In this document: positions 13,484 to 23,869 of the stretch, one piece after another
Position numbering within the stretch: the stretch's first letter is position 1
Layout: each line of letters opens with the position of its first letter
NCBI GenBank assembly: GCA_905221605.1
Contig: CAJNDS010002576.1
Location: forward strand, 1-64,000
Reading direction: 5' to 3'
From: Symbiodinium natans
Taxonomy: Eukaryota > Sar > Dinophyceae > Suessiales > Symbiodiniaceae
Length of the DNA: 64,000 nucleotides
Notes under the pieces: generated by a model
Told to the model about the DNA's origin: nothing
The model's input: only the letters and a program-made list of their open reading frames with translations
The model's database searches: none
Translations under genes and position numbers: made by a program

Positions 13484-13750
13484 TTAGGGCGTTTTAGGGT
13501 TTAAGGGTTTCAGGTTTAGAGTGGTTTAGGGTGCAGGGTTTAGGTTTCAGGGTTCAGCATCTCAAATGTCAAGCCAGTTTCTTCGCGCATGTGTTTCACG
13601 GCTCGATGAGTACCCGGAGACCAGAGTCCAGGCTTTGGGGCTTCAGAGTTCAGGCTTCAGGGTGTAGGGGTTTAGGGTTTATAGGGTTTAGGGTTCAGGG
13701 CTTAGAGTTTAGGGTTTAGGGATTAGGGTTTAGGGTTAAGGGTTTAGGGG
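13484..13750 (+). repeat. Degenerate TTTAGGG telomere-like tracts
   Basis: Runs of TTTAGGG and variants (TTCAGGG, TATAGGG, TTAAGGG) occur at about 13,484-13,557 and 13,650-13,750 on the plus strand. The sequence matches the Arabidopsis-type telomere unit also used by dinoflagellates. The variants show an old interstitial tract, not a chromosome end. Confidence 0.85.
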
Positions 13751-14902
13751 CTGTTAGGCTGTCAGGAATCTGGGCTGGCACAAACGCTGGCTGCGCCAAG
13801 CCCGGCTGCTGTTTCATGACAATGAGCTCATTCTCAACTTGCCGAAGACTTGCCATAAACTTGACAGGGGCTCCTTGCTAAGGTACCCTCACACGGTAAA
13901 CCTTCTTACTAGCTTGGGTATATACATATGATCATACAGGTCCTCGAATATGCGGAAGTAAGACGTGAATAGGACAACAGCAAAGTTCACGCCTGTTTCT
14001 GCCGATGGGCAGCACCAGTTCTCAAATCCTCTTCAGGCCTTTACGAGGCCATGTGGAGCAGAGCATAAGGGCAAGTGTGAGATGATTGAGGATGTATAGG
14101 GGTCCTCGCAATGAGGTATAGACAATGAACAATCTCAAGAGCAGGACGCAAAGAGGCCAAGATCGCCGGCTTGTTGCCGCAGGCTGTGCCAAACCTAATC
14201 ACGCCTGGTTCTCCTGAAAGGAAAGGAAGCAGCATCTCTGGCTTCATAAAAGCCAAAAAGCCTCTTCGAGGCAATTTGGGGTAAGCTGCACATGCACCCA
14301 GCATCACCACGGCCATTTATGACCCTGAGACGCATGCTCCTTGCAGGGTCCGACGCGAAGTGCGAACTACTAAATTAGACTTAAAGGAGATTACTATATT
14401 ATAGCCACATATAGCATACCATACTATATCAGTGTATAGCATACACCCGCAGCTTATGGCACTTCGGGCTCAAAGTTTCGGTGTCTGATTTGTGGGCTTA
14501 CGGCCTGATCAGACGAGAAGACCACAGGGCTTTACCATGCTTGTATTATTTGCAGTACTAAAATAGTACTAGTATAGTAATATTCTAGCACTATCAGAAT
14601 ATTACTGCAGTATTAAGAAGCCTGTGGGGGAGTCTTCGTCCGTCAACCCCAAGACATCCTCCAAGTGACAAAACGAGTACGAATGTAAAAACAAAAATAA
14701 GAATAGTAATAATGGTAGTAATCATAATAATTAATAATAGTAATTACAATTTTTTTGGTTTAATAGTGGTAGTAATAAATATTCTAGCAATAATGATAAT
14801 AAGACCTCCGAATAGACCTTCAGAAGCTACATCCGTACAGAGGGCTTCGAAGCCTTGACCCCAAAAACCCTCTGAGTTGCCACCTGGCGAGCCCGCAAGC
14901 CC
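13751..14902. other. Non-coding, partly AT-rich
   Basis: No gene seen. From about 14,340 to 14,800 the DNA is AT-rich with TA-biased palindromic words such as ATAGTACTAGTATAGTA and repeated ATAATAATA-like runs. Confidence 0.5.
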
Positions 14903-15032
14903 CAAAAACCCCTAAACTCTAAACCCTCAACCCTATAAACCTTAAACCCTAAACCCTAAACCCTAAACCCTAAACCCGAAACCCTAAACCCTAAACCCTA
15001 AACCCTAGACCCTAAAAACCCTAAACCCCAAG
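14903..15032 (-). repeat. CCCTAAA telomere-like tract
   Basis: About 130 bp of CCCTAAA units with degenerate ends, on the opposite strand to the tract at 13.5-13.75 kb. Scattered single units continue to about 15,960 in both orientations. Confidence 0.9.
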
Positions 15033-16083
15033 CTTCCCGAAATCATTCCCATCCCTGCACCAAGACCCGAAGAAGATGCCAAGCGACTCAGGGCATGGCC
15101 CAACTTGTAAAGGTCGCGCCGGAAGATCGCCGCGAAGCAGGGCGCCTGCAGCAAGCCCAACTTTGTCCCGGGTTTGCTTTGAGGTTTGTAGGCTACATGG
15201 AGGTTTACGAAAATAGGGGGCCCCTAAAATTGCCCCGCAAATAGTAGGACGCCAGTTTGGACGCCAGTTTGATAAGACCCAGTAAGGTAACCCGAATTTG
15301 GGAAACCGCCATGTAGGGCTTAGCTTTCGAATGTTTAGGCGGGCTTGGGCTATCGCTTCTAGGGTGCAGGGTTTACAGTAGCTGGACGAACCACGGGTTT
15401 ACGGTTTAACGTCCAGGGTTCAGGGTTTAGGCTCGACTCTAACAGTGCTTCTTGGCGTGGTATGGAGTTTAGGGTTTGGGGCTTGGGATTTATAGGGTTT
15501 AGGGTTCCTCGCAGAATCTGGCAGCACCATCCCCCCTCCAATCGACGAGGGGCTGTCACCACAAGGGTTGCCAGCGCACCAGGCAGCCCCAGAGTACGGT
15601 AGACTGCCGGCCTCCTCCATGTTTTGACACTGAAAGCTCCAAACCCTGAACCCTAGGACAGGCCGAAGCAGTTCAGGGGCCAGAATTCTAAACCCTGAAC
15701 CTTAAACCCCGAAAACCGACCCGAACGTGTGCGTGACAGTGCCTTTTGGGACTTCAACATGCCAAGCTTCGTCAAAAAGATTCCGACCGACAGAAGAAAG
15801 ACCAGCATCACACCTCAGACACGCGGCCCAAGGCCCAAATCAGATAACCTACTACAATGGAACTAGAATAGTACTTGTACTATAGTGGCATTGTAACAGT
15901 ACTATTATGCCACCGACGCGACCGGAAAGCCTAAACCTTAAACCCTCAACCCAACAAAAGGGATACTCAAACAGCTCTGCAACCGCCACTCTGCAGGTAG
16001 TCCATGCCCCGGCTCGCAAACTTGGGCTGGGCAAAGTGCTTCGCGAGGATGAACAACACCTCCGAGACTTTTTTTCACGTACG
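15033..16083. other. Non-coding with scattered telomere-like words
   Basis: No gene recognised. Short TTTAGGG runs (about 15,405-15,510) and CCCTAAA-like runs (about 15,635-15,710 and 15,930-15,950) are interspersed with unique sequence. A TA-rich imperfect palindrome lies at about 15,850-15,910. Confidence 0.5.
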
Positions 16084-16256
16084 TGTGTACATACTATAGT
16101 ATACTATAGTATACTATAGTATACTATAGTATACTATAGTATACTATAGTATACTATAGTATACTATAGTATACTATAGTATACTATAGTATACTATAGT
16201 ATACTATAGTATACTATAGTATACTATAGTATACGATCGTCTACTATAGTATACTA
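16084..16256. repeat. 10-bp palindromic minisatellite (TATAGTATAC)n
   Basis: About 15 copies of the 10-mer, near perfect to about 16,235 and then degenerate. The unit is self-complementary (ACTATAGTAT and its complement coincide), so single strands can form hairpins of many lengths. Confidence 0.95.
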
Positions 16257-16860
16257 TAAGAGATTATAGCAGACTATAGTAGGAAAAATTATACCACGTT
16301 ATGGTATACTACAGCACACCATCATCGACTAAAGGAAACTATGCCATACTGCATAGCATATGCTGAAGCCTGTGCGCCCACGCATCATGAACATCCGTCC
16401 ATGGAGAAAAATAAAAAGTAAAAAAAAAAAAAAGCACGCAGCGGACCTTCACCAGAATCGCGCCGCCCAGGATGCCCGACAGGCCCTCTCCAAGGCAGTA
16501 GGTCCACAATACCTCGTGAAGGCTCGTGCAACTGTTCATGCCCGTTGTCCCTAGGAATCGTATGAAGACTGCAAAAACACTACGGTAATACTGTCCGCCG
16601 AACCCGGCAAGCTGGGGGCGAGTGCCAGTAGGGTTGAGTCAGAAAACGTGGGCAGCAAAACGGAAAGCTTCAATCAGACAACGGGAGGGCACATTCAAGA
16701 ATCGCACAGGCCTCAGTCCGAAAACGCGAAGGGCTGACTCAGCAAACCGTGCGGGCTGAGTCAGCAAAACCCAAAGCCTCAAATTGCCGCGCACGCCGAG
16801 GAAAAAATCACCCAAAGGCCCCAAATCCGGAACACGTAGGCGACAAGAGACAAACGAATG
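16257..16860. other. Non-coding spacer
   Basis: No gene recognised. It contains decayed TATAGTA-type units up to about 16,345, a 13-nt A-run near 16,420, and a GCAAAACGGAAAGC-like stretch related to the repeat that follows. Confidence 0.45.
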
Positions 16861-16861
16861 C

Positions 16862-17240
16862 GACATTCGGAAAACGCGCAGCCGCCGTAAGAAGATGAGG
16901 CTCAGTGCGAAAACGCGACAAGCTTCGAACGCGCGAACAAAACCGCGACAGGAGGAGAAGAAAAGTTTTGGTCAATCGCGTCGAAATCAAAAACGAAGGA
17001 GCTAGTCAGAAAACGAGCAGCCATCAAACAAAGGGGCTCAATGCGAAAATGCGACAAGCTTCGAACGTGCGAACGGAACCGCGACAGGAGGTCAATCCGT
17101 GTGTCCGGAAGCCTCAATCGAAAAACGAAGGAGCTAGTCGGAAAAACGTGCAGCCGCAAAACGAAGAGGCTCAGCGCGAAAACGAGACAAGCTTCGCGCG
17201 AACGGAACCGACAGGAGGAGGAGGAGGAGGAGAAGAAAAG
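16862..17240 (+). repeat. Tandem repeat, three diverged copies of about 130 bp
   Basis: Units share CAGCCG...GGCTCA, GCGAAAA, CGACAAGCTTCG and CCGACAGGAGG in fixed order, starting near 16,867, 17,005 and 17,135. Between units lies AAAACGAAGGAGCTAGTC. The last unit ends in a short GAG run. The repeat gives arginine/lysine-rich readings in all frames, so I do not call a gene. Confidence 0.75.
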
Positions 17241-17752
17241 TTTGGTCATCTAGTCAATCGCGTGCTGAAACTCGTCGTTGTGGAGAAGACCAAGAGCTTG
17301 AACCAGGGATAAGGTCCTGTTTGATTTCGTTCCGCCGTTGGGAGTAGCTCAGTAGCTGCTACATGATCTTTTCGCCTGAGCCCTGTAGAGGCACAGGGAT
17401 TACCAGGGCCCAACGGTAGCAAGGCCCCGAAAGAATCCCCCACGCCCAACGCTGGCTGTTTGCCATGGTTAGCTGTTGTCTGCACACTGCGGCGCGCCGC
17501 TAGGTAGCAGCCAAATTCTCCTTCGTTCTCTTCAGACTCGCAGAAGCCAAAAGCCTGGAAACCCCATGTCCAGCGTTGAAGAATTTCCGAAAAGAGTCAA
17601 ACTGTACACAAACATGTAGGGATGACATCACGTCTGTACGACAACGCAGTTGGGGGGGGAAAACGGTGTCCCTTGGGGCCCGTGGACTAAAAACCCCCCC
17701 CAACCAACCTCGATGAAGGCTGGAGCAAGCTTGGAGCCTCCGGCCTCCCTGC
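17241..17752. other. Non-coding spacer
   Basis: No gene recognised. The 3' part is flanked by CCTCCGG words just before the telomere-like tract. Confidence 0.4.
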
Positions 17753-17821
17753 CCTAAACCCTAAACCCTAAACCCTAAACCCTAAACCCTGAACCCTAAA
17801 CCCTAAACCCTAAACCCTAAT
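17753..17821 (-). repeat. CCCTAAA telomere-like tract
   Basis: Nine to ten nearly perfect units with one variant (CCCTGAA). CCGGAGGC-type words in opposite orientation lie on both sides (about 17,736 and 17,835), so the tract sits in a weak inverted repeat. Confidence 0.9.
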
Positions 17822-18065
17822 ATCTCCCAGGGCCCCGGAGGCGTCTGCAGGAGCGATGCGCGTCCCTTCAGGACAGGCCACGTGACCGCCCTGCCGACGT
17901 CGAGAAAATTGCCCCCCGAAATCACAGAAAGGCAGAAAAACTCAATGAACTCCAAATTGAATGCGCCAGCAAACTCGAAAATTTAAAGTCTAAATCGGAT
18001 TTTTCACAAAACAGGTCCGTCGAAAAATTTTTCGACGCTGGCCGAACGGACTTCCCTACCTGCCA

Positions 18066-18485
18066 GTGACATCTTGGTTTCAAACTCATCCCAAGAAAGC
18101 CCCTCAGGTGAAATCCTTGTTTCAAGCTGGGCCCAAAAAAGCCCCCACCGGTGAAATCTTGTTTTCAAGTTGGGCCCAAGAAGGCCCTTCCAGTCAAATC
18201 TTTGTTCCAAGTTGGGCCCAACAAGGCCCTGCCAGTGAAATCTTGGTTTCTAGTTCATGCCGAGAAAGCCCCTCCGGCGAAATCTTGGTTTCCAGTTGAA
18301 CCCAAAAAGGCCCGCCGTCGAAACCTTGAGCTTCAAGTTGCACCCAAAAACAGCCCCTCCGATGAAATTAGGCTGTCAAGTTGGGCAAAAGAAGTCCCCT
18401 CCGGTGAAATCTTGGTTTCAGGTTGAGCCCAAGAAGGCCTTCACGTGAAATCTTGGTTTCAAGTTGATCCCAAGAAGGCCCCCCC
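18066..18485 (+). repeat. Diverged minisatellite, about nine units of 46-50 bp
   Basis: Each unit reads close to GAAATCTTGGTTTCAAGTTG followed by GGCCCAAGAAGGCCCCTCCGG. Units differ by substitutions and small indels. The GGCC-rich half is partly self-complementary. No protein is suggested. Confidence 0.85.
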
Positions 18486-18870
18486 CGCTGCTCGGCGGCA
18501 CGATATCCATGACGACATCCATGACGAATGCATGACGACGAATCCATGACGACATCCATGACGACATCTATCCATGCGTCAACGACAATGAAGAAGCTTC
18601 ACGAAAACCACCTCCGCTAAAAAATAGTCGCCAAGTGCGTCGCTGTAAACCTAACCCTACACGCAGAGGGTTGCCGATCGCACCCTGCGAAAACACAGAG
18701 GGTTGTCGTTCCTGGACGAAAATGCGCACGCCTCCCACGCGCCAGCGTCGCGACACGCCGCGGCCACATGAGGCCACGCAAAGGATTGTCGTTCGCGGAC
18801 GAAAATACGAACTCCCACCCGCAAGCGTCGCGACACCCCGCGGCCGCGCAGAGGGTTGTCGTTCGCATGC
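18486..18870 (+). repeat. ATCCATGACGAC microsatellite and three 75-bp repeats
   Basis: 18,507-18,570 is an imperfect CATGACGAC/ATC repeat. 18,664-18,862 holds three diverged copies of a unit containing AGAGGGTTGTCGTTC, GGACGAAAAT and CAGCGTCGCGACAC, about 75 bp apart. The region 18,590-18,630 is repeated in diverged form at 19,043-19,085. Confidence 0.7.
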
Positions 18871-19325
18871 GAACACCTTCGCGCCAGCACGATTTGTGGG
18901 CAGGTGCGGCGAGTACCCGTGCTTAACTTTAAAGCATATGATTTTACATATCTAACAGGAAAGCCGCACAGTCCATCACGCCATCCATCCAGCCATCATC
19001 CATCACGAAAACATACGAAAACCATACATGCGTCATCGATAACGACGAAACTTCCCGAAGACCACCACCGCTGAAAATCGTCGCATGCATTCGGGAAAAC
19101 GCTAGCAGCTTTTTTGCCCTCTACTTTCACCCAAACCCTTGTCCCCCACCTTCTTGGCCCCCCCACCCATCCTCTGCCCCCCGACCCCCTCCCCCTTGTC
19201 CTGTGGCTCTGCGCCTGAGCCGGGCGGCTGTTACGGGGTCGGGGGAAGCGGGGTTATCCCTAGATAGTACTTTAAACTATAACACTACTCTTGTACTATG
19301 GTAGTAGTACACTAGTCATCACTAG
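18871..19325. other. Non-coding, downstream of the TIR-like gene
   Basis: No gene recognised. It has a C-rich stretch (about 19,118-19,200) and TA/TAG-rich imperfect palindromes (19,262-19,320), lying 3' of the minus-strand host gene. Confidence 0.45.
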
Positions 19326-19883
19326 TCAACTCAAGCACGCCACCTCGCTGGGCGCTCCTGCCTTCCAGAGTGCCCCCACCACGTCGGCGTAGATGGCGAC
19401 CGGCGGAGTATATGCAAGCAGGCAGTAAGACATGGGAGCCCGCGTCTCTGCGTACACCTGCAATAGCTCATCCCGAAGCGGCCCGCGGACATATTCTGCA
19501 AATGCATCGATGCTTCCATACCACTCGGCCACCGCCGTGAGAATGAATTGCCGATCATCGTCACTCGAGCAGGAGACCCGACTTAGGTCAAAGCTCGCCA
19601 TATCCCGAAGGCTTCGCTGCTGCTCTTGGAACCCCTTCCGAATGGTGTGCACGCCGGGCAGCAGGGCACCGCAAGCCAAGAGCGTGGGAATAGCAACCGC
19701 GCCCCTCAACCTCAAACCTGTGTTAATGACGTGGAAGGTGCAGCTGAACAGGAAGGTGCAGAACCAAAAAACCAGGAAGTTGCGTTCCACAAGCAGGGGC
19801 TGGAAGACCAGCTTGCCTTGCGGATTGGCCCTGCGATATCCGGCAAGTTCGAAGATGCACCACAACCTCGTCAGGTAAGGCAC
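19326..19883 (-). CDS. Host gene exon C: TIR-like/membrane protein, C-terminal part
   Basis: This exon continues the gene whose earlier exons lie at 28.2-29.2 kb. It begins at 19,883, directly after an AG at 19,885-19,884, with no initiation codon of its own. The first residues, YLTRLWCIFELA, resemble box 3 of TIR domains (SxWCxxEL), including the glutamate that is catalytic in TIR NADases. A hydrophobic segment follows (about residues 33-50, FLVFWFCTFLFSCTF), a second one near residues 60-75, then a soluble tail with DDR...EWYGS and YVRGPLRDEL. I know this layout from large dinoflagellate gene families but cannot name the product. The NADase idea is inference. The exon ends at a stop at 19,326; further exons are not excluded. 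Confidence 0.65.
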   Translation of the reverse strand: MPYLTRLWCIFELAGYRRANPQGKLVFQPLLVERNFLVFWFCTFLFSCTFHVINTGLRLRGAVAIPTLLACGALLPGVHTIRKGFQEQQRSLRDMASFDLSRVSCSSDDDRQFILTAVAEWYGSIDAFAEYVRGPLRDELLQVYAETRAPMSYCLLAYTPPVAIYADVVGALWKAGAPSEVACLS

Positions 19884-20032
19884 CTGTTGTTGTTGTTAAC
19901 GAAAAAGACGACAGACTGAGACCAGGAAGGTTGTCTAGACGCCACCCGTCCGGCTGCAAAGCAGCTTAAAGAAGCTCCCAAGCGGGAGTCAAGAAAACGC
20001 CCATCGCCAGTGTGCACCACGAGTGCCTCCCA

Positions 20033-23000
20033 TCAAGTGGCCCGACGCCGAAACGCCAGAACCCGCATCTTCTCCACGAACTTCACGTGCCAGGGCTGCG
20101 TAGCCCTCATCTGAGCGGCCACGGCAGCAGCCGCCCAAGCCCGCCTTTCCTTTGCCGCACGCACTAAAGCCACCACCACAGCTCTCACAGCATCCAATGC
20201 CTGGGTCGCCGCCGCATCGGCTCGTGCGTTGAGCGCACGGCACGCCACACCATCAAGCCAATCTGGCGGCGGCCCCCACAGAGGCTTCTTGCCGTGTGAA
20301 GGCACCCAGGCTACGTCCAGCAGGTGAACGGCGTCAGCAATGACGCGCCAAAGAGCCCAAGGATCACCGTTCTCACACGCCTTGCGGCCGCGCCGAAGAC
20401 GCCCAGCAACTGCTTGATTGTCCACCAGCAAACGAATACTGCGCCCACATTGCAGGAGAGCCATGGCCAGCAGGTACACAGCGACCCGTTCGCCTTCTGC
20501 CGCCGTTTGCTCTGCCCCCAAGACCAAGCCGCCGAACTCACCATTTTCAAAAGCCACGCCCCAAGCAGCGCGCTGCCAAAACTCCGCCCCGCGAGCCAGT
20601 GCACAGCCACCGTCTGTAGCCACGTAGTGGACCTGCGTCGCGTCCAAGCCAGCCAAGTGCTGCACCAACTTGGCGACATCCGCCTCGTAGTCCGCCATAT
20701 CCCAACGAGGAGCAGACGGCCCCAAAGGCAGCAGAAGCCGGCGCTCCAAAGCGGAGCGAAGTTCCAATGTCCAAGGAGCCGAAGAGCACTCGAAGGTGAG
20801 GTGGGAGCGCGTAGGCCCCCGTCTCCCGCAGTCGCAGACAAAGTCCGCAGCCGTGCCCCCCTTTTCCACCAAGTGGCGAGAGTCCGCCGCCGCACCCGCC
20901 ATGACCCTAGCCTTGTAGCCGTCGACATGTCGGCCCGTTGTCAAGTGGTGCGCGAGGTCAAAGTCGCCAACGAAACCACCCTCTTGCTTGGTCTTGTTGT
21001 CCTTGAGCAAGAGCTTGCGGGCCCAAGCCAGCCGAAGTTGTCTGCGCAGCCCCTCCGCACTGATGGCCCCTGCGCGAAAGCACCCATGGCGGGTGGTCCA
21101 AGTGCCATCGTCGCCACGCTTCCAGTCCACCGCCTTAAAAGCCTCTGCCGTGAAGGTGGCCTCCGAGCTGTGACGTTGCAAGTGAAGGCGCCGATGTTCA
21201 CGAAGCACAGCCGTCTCGGCACAGACGTACGCGGGGAGCAAATCCACACCAACCACAGTCAGCCAGGCGAGGGCCGGCGAGCGCCCACGAGGGATGCCCC
21301 CCCCCCAAGCCGCCCGTTCGATAGCCGCCGTCCATGTAGCCAAAAGCTTCTTGGAGAACCTGAGCCAAGGCGCCGCCCACCTGAAGAGCGGGATGACCAG
21401 CTTCTTGAGGAGCACGCAGCGGAGGCTGCGGCTGCCGCCAAACTTCTGGATGCGCTTGCAACGCGCCATCAAGGTCGCCGCCACGCCAGCAGTAGCCACC
21501 GGAGCGGCACGGGTGGTATTGTAAGGGATGCCAAGCAATGTGAAGGTGACCTGAGGTATGCCAACGATGTCAGCAAGGCCCAGGAGGTCTTCGCGCACAG
21601 CCTGAGTGGTGGCAAAACTTTCCAGTTTCTCGGGGTGGAGGGTAAAGCCAAGCGCATCGTCGGCCACGGCGCCCGCCATCATGGCATCACGAACAGCACG
21701 TGCTGCTCCCCAACGTTTGCGAACCCACATTGTGCGGTCGTCGATGTAGATGGCCAGCTGCACGCCGGTGTTGGCCCTCTGCACAGTCGCCGCCCAGACC
21801 ACCATCATGGCGCCGAGACAGAGTGGCGAAACTGGGCACCCTTGTAGCAGGGAGCCGCAAGCGCGAAGAGGACGCCGACACGTGGCCCCGTCCACCATGA
21901 TCCAGCGCTCCTGCTGGTCATAGAACCTCCCCATCACATCGAGCAATGGCGCCGGCGCACCCATCTGGCGCAAGCACTGAAGAGCCAGGTCCGGAGAGGC
22001 GCTGTCGAAGCATCTTCTCACGTCCGCTTTGCATCCCGCCAAAGGACCACCGCCACGCTGCACGTACATCGCCTGCGTGAGCTCTGCATGCACATCGTCG
22101 GCGCTCCGGTCGGGCAAGCCGCCATAGAGCTCCTTGGGGAAAACTTGCCGTATCCATTCACCCAGCTGCTGCACCAAACAGGCCGCGCCCAGCCGCCAAG
22201 CGAGCGAGGCAATGGCCAAAGGACGAGAGCCACCATCGCCTTTCGGAATGAGGCAAATCCGCACTTGAGTCCACGCCTGAGGGATGGGAGCCCCCCCAAG
22301 CACGGCGTTCCACACAGCAGCCAGCAGGTCGAAGAAGTCTTCAGAGAGCAGGCGCCAGTGCCGACCCGCCCAGCCATCGCAACCAGGAGCCTTACGTGCA
22401 GTGGCCTTCGCCCGCCGCAGCAAAGCGTGGCCCTCCAAGCGAAGGGAAGGGGCCTGCGCAGCCGTGATGTCGAGCTCGCCAAGAAGCCGATGGAGAGCAG
22501 CACCATCAGGACGCCGAAGCCTGTTCCACCTGTCACCCCAAACCACTGCCGCAGCTTCGGCCTTTGCCTGGGGGTCCGGGTCCTCCGCAAAGTCCTCAAA
22601 AGCAGTCGGCCTCTCAACAGCAGAAGCCTTCACCCATCTTGCCAGCCTAGGGAGGTCCGTCTGAACATCCGTAGCCCACTTATCAAGACGCGCACGGTTT
22701 GCCCTTGCCTCCTCTTCCGCCGCCTTTTCAAGCAAGAAAGCAAGGAGCGCAGAGCCACGAAGTTGTACCACCTGGCCCAGGTCCGGGAACACGTCCGCCA
22801 GGTGCTGCAGGTACTTCAAGAGTTTAGAGCTCCCATCAGGTGGAGCACTGCCTTCCAACACTGCCTTTGCACGCCGCGCAGCCCTGCGAAGCTTCCTTTC
22901 GCGCAGGGTCTGCACAGAAGGGGTTTTACCCGCGTGGGCCTCAGTGAGCAGCGGCTTGCCGGGGACCCCGCGGGGCTTAGCGGGCCGCGCACCGTCCTGC

Positions 23001-23869
23001 GCCAAGGCTGCCTCAGCAGCGCCTGAAAGCAAGCGCCACGCAGTCTCTGTGTCGTTCTCGTCAAGGGCCACCTTAAAGGAAGCGTCCAAGCTGTGCCAGT
23101 GCGCCTGCCAGTCAACGTTCTTTTTGTCCTCATCAAGCCGAAGCTGAGGTTGCCAACGCCAGCCACGCCGGCCACTGAGCAAGTGCACATCGTAGGTAAC
23201 AAGGTCATGGTCAGCCGGGCCGAGATGCTGCGCTCGACCGTCCACCGCCAAGCGCGTCGAGGAGAGCCCGAAGTCGATGAGCCTGCCAGTGTAGTCGCCG
23301 TTTTCGAGTCTGTGCGTGCCCTTGCCCTCCAGGAACGGGTCGGGGTCCATGGCATACACAAGGCCACCCGCCAAGAAACCGCACAGAGGCTGCTGGTTGG
23401 GCGTCCGGTTCCAATCCGCCAAGAAAACGAAGTCCTCGCCAGAGGTTGTGGCCCAGCGAAGCACGGTGGAGGCGATGTGCTGGTTGAGCTGGTCATCAGC
23501 AGCAGGGAGGTAGCCGTTAATGACCAAGAGAGGCCGCTGAGCAGGGCGGTGCGCCTTCACAGCCATGACGCGAGTGGGGAAAGCAGCAGCAACCGGCACC
23601 TCGAGAACTTCCACAGGCCAGTCAGTGATGACTGCAACACCACCAGAAGCCTTGCCAGCCGAGTCAACAGCCAAGGGGCCAGGTAAGAGTTTCCACCCTT
23701 TGGCCCGAAAGGCTTGGCGCATCGCATGCAACCCCTCCTGCGTGAGCTTGGTCTCCTGCAAGCAGAGCAAGTTGACACCGGCATTTGCAGCTAAGTCCAT
23801 GACCGCCCCCATCTTGCCAGTGAGGGAGCGGACGTTGCAAGTTCCCACCCGAAGAGAAGACTTAGGCAT
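20033..23869 (-). CDS. LINE ORF2: endonuclease, reverse transcriptase, RNase H
   Basis: The 1,278-residue product cuts target DNA and copies the element RNA. Residues 5-235 are an APE-type endonuclease: N12 in TCNVRSL, E39 in LCLQETKL, LADWN near 165, and ADHDLV near the domain end. The RT follows at about 480-800, with motif A aspartate D616 (ADVRRCFD), LLQGCPVSPLC, and YIDD with D710/D711. A Cys/His cluster (CDCG...H...C) precedes the RNase H domain, which starts at D1086 (TDGG) and has LLVDNQAV and WVPSHG. I chose the ATG at 23,869 because it is followed at once by the endonuclease start and overlaps the ORF1 stop as ATGCCTAA. The open frame extends upstream to 24,244, but those residues look like out-of-frame ORF1. 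All key catalytic residues are present. Confidence 0.9.
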   Translation of the reverse strand: MPKSSLRVGTCNVRSLTGKMGAVMDLAANAGVNLLCLQETKLTQEGLHAMRQAFRAKGWKLLPGPLAVDSAGKASGGVAVITDWPVEVLEVPVAAAFPTRVMAVKAHRPAQRPLLVINGYLPAADDQLNQHIASTVLRWATTSGEDFVFLADWNRTPNQQPLCGFLAGGLVYAMDPDPFLEGKGTHRLENGDYTGRLIDFGLSSTRLAVDGRAQHLGPADHDLVTYDVHLLSGRRGWRWQPQLRLDEDKKNVDWQAHWHSLDASFKVALDENDTETAWRLLSGAAEAALAQDGARPAKPRGVPGKPLLTEAHAGKTPSVQTLRERKLRRAARRAKAVLEGSAPPDGSSKLLKYLQHLADVFPDLGQVVQLRGSALLAFLLEKAAEEEARANRARLDKWATDVQTDLPRLARWVKASAVERPTAFEDFAEDPDPQAKAEAAAVVWGDRWNRLRRPDGAALHRLLGELDITAAQAPSLRLEGHALLRRAKATARKAPGCDGWAGRHWRLLSEDFFDLLAAVWNAVLGGAPIPQAWTQVRICLIPKGDGGSRPLAIASLAWRLGAACLVQQLGEWIRQVFPKELYGGLPDRSADDVHAELTQAMYVQRGGGPLAGCKADVRRCFDSASPDLALQCLRQMGAPAPLLDVMGRFYDQQERWIMVDGATCRRPLRACGSLLQGCPVSPLCLGAMMVVWAATVQRANTGVQLAIYIDDRTMWVRKRWGAARAVRDAMMAGAVADDALGFTLHPEKLESFATTQAVREDLLGLADIVGIPQVTFTLLGIPYNTTRAAPVATAGVAATLMARCKRIQKFGGSRSLRCVLLKKLVIPLFRWAAPWLRFSKKLLATWTAAIERAAWGGGIPRGRSPALAWLTVVGVDLLPAYVCAETAVLREHRRLHLQRHSSEATFTAEAFKAVDWKRGDDGTWTTRHGCFRAGAISAEGLRRQLRLAWARKLLLKDNKTKQEGGFVGDFDLAHHLTTGRHVDGYKARVMAGAAADSRHLVEKGGTAADFVCDCGRRGPTRSHLTFECSSAPWTLELRSALERRLLLPLGPSAPRWDMADYEADVAKLVQHLAGLDATQVHYVATDGGCALARGAEFWQRAAWGVAFENGEFGGLVLGAEQTAAEGERVAVYLLAMALLQCGRSIRLLVDNQAVAGRLRRGRKACENGDPWALWRVIADAVHLLDVAWVPSHGKKPLWGPPPDWLDGVACRALNARADAAATQALDAVRAVVVALVRAAKERRAWAAAAVAAQMRATQPWHVKFVEKMRVLAFRRRAT

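Noticed and set aside
20324-21847. 507-codon plus-strand frame, and similar ones at 22,088-23,026 and 23,565-25,193
   Set aside because: They lie antisense to the LINE ORFs, which carry clear domains; the plus-strand readings have none.
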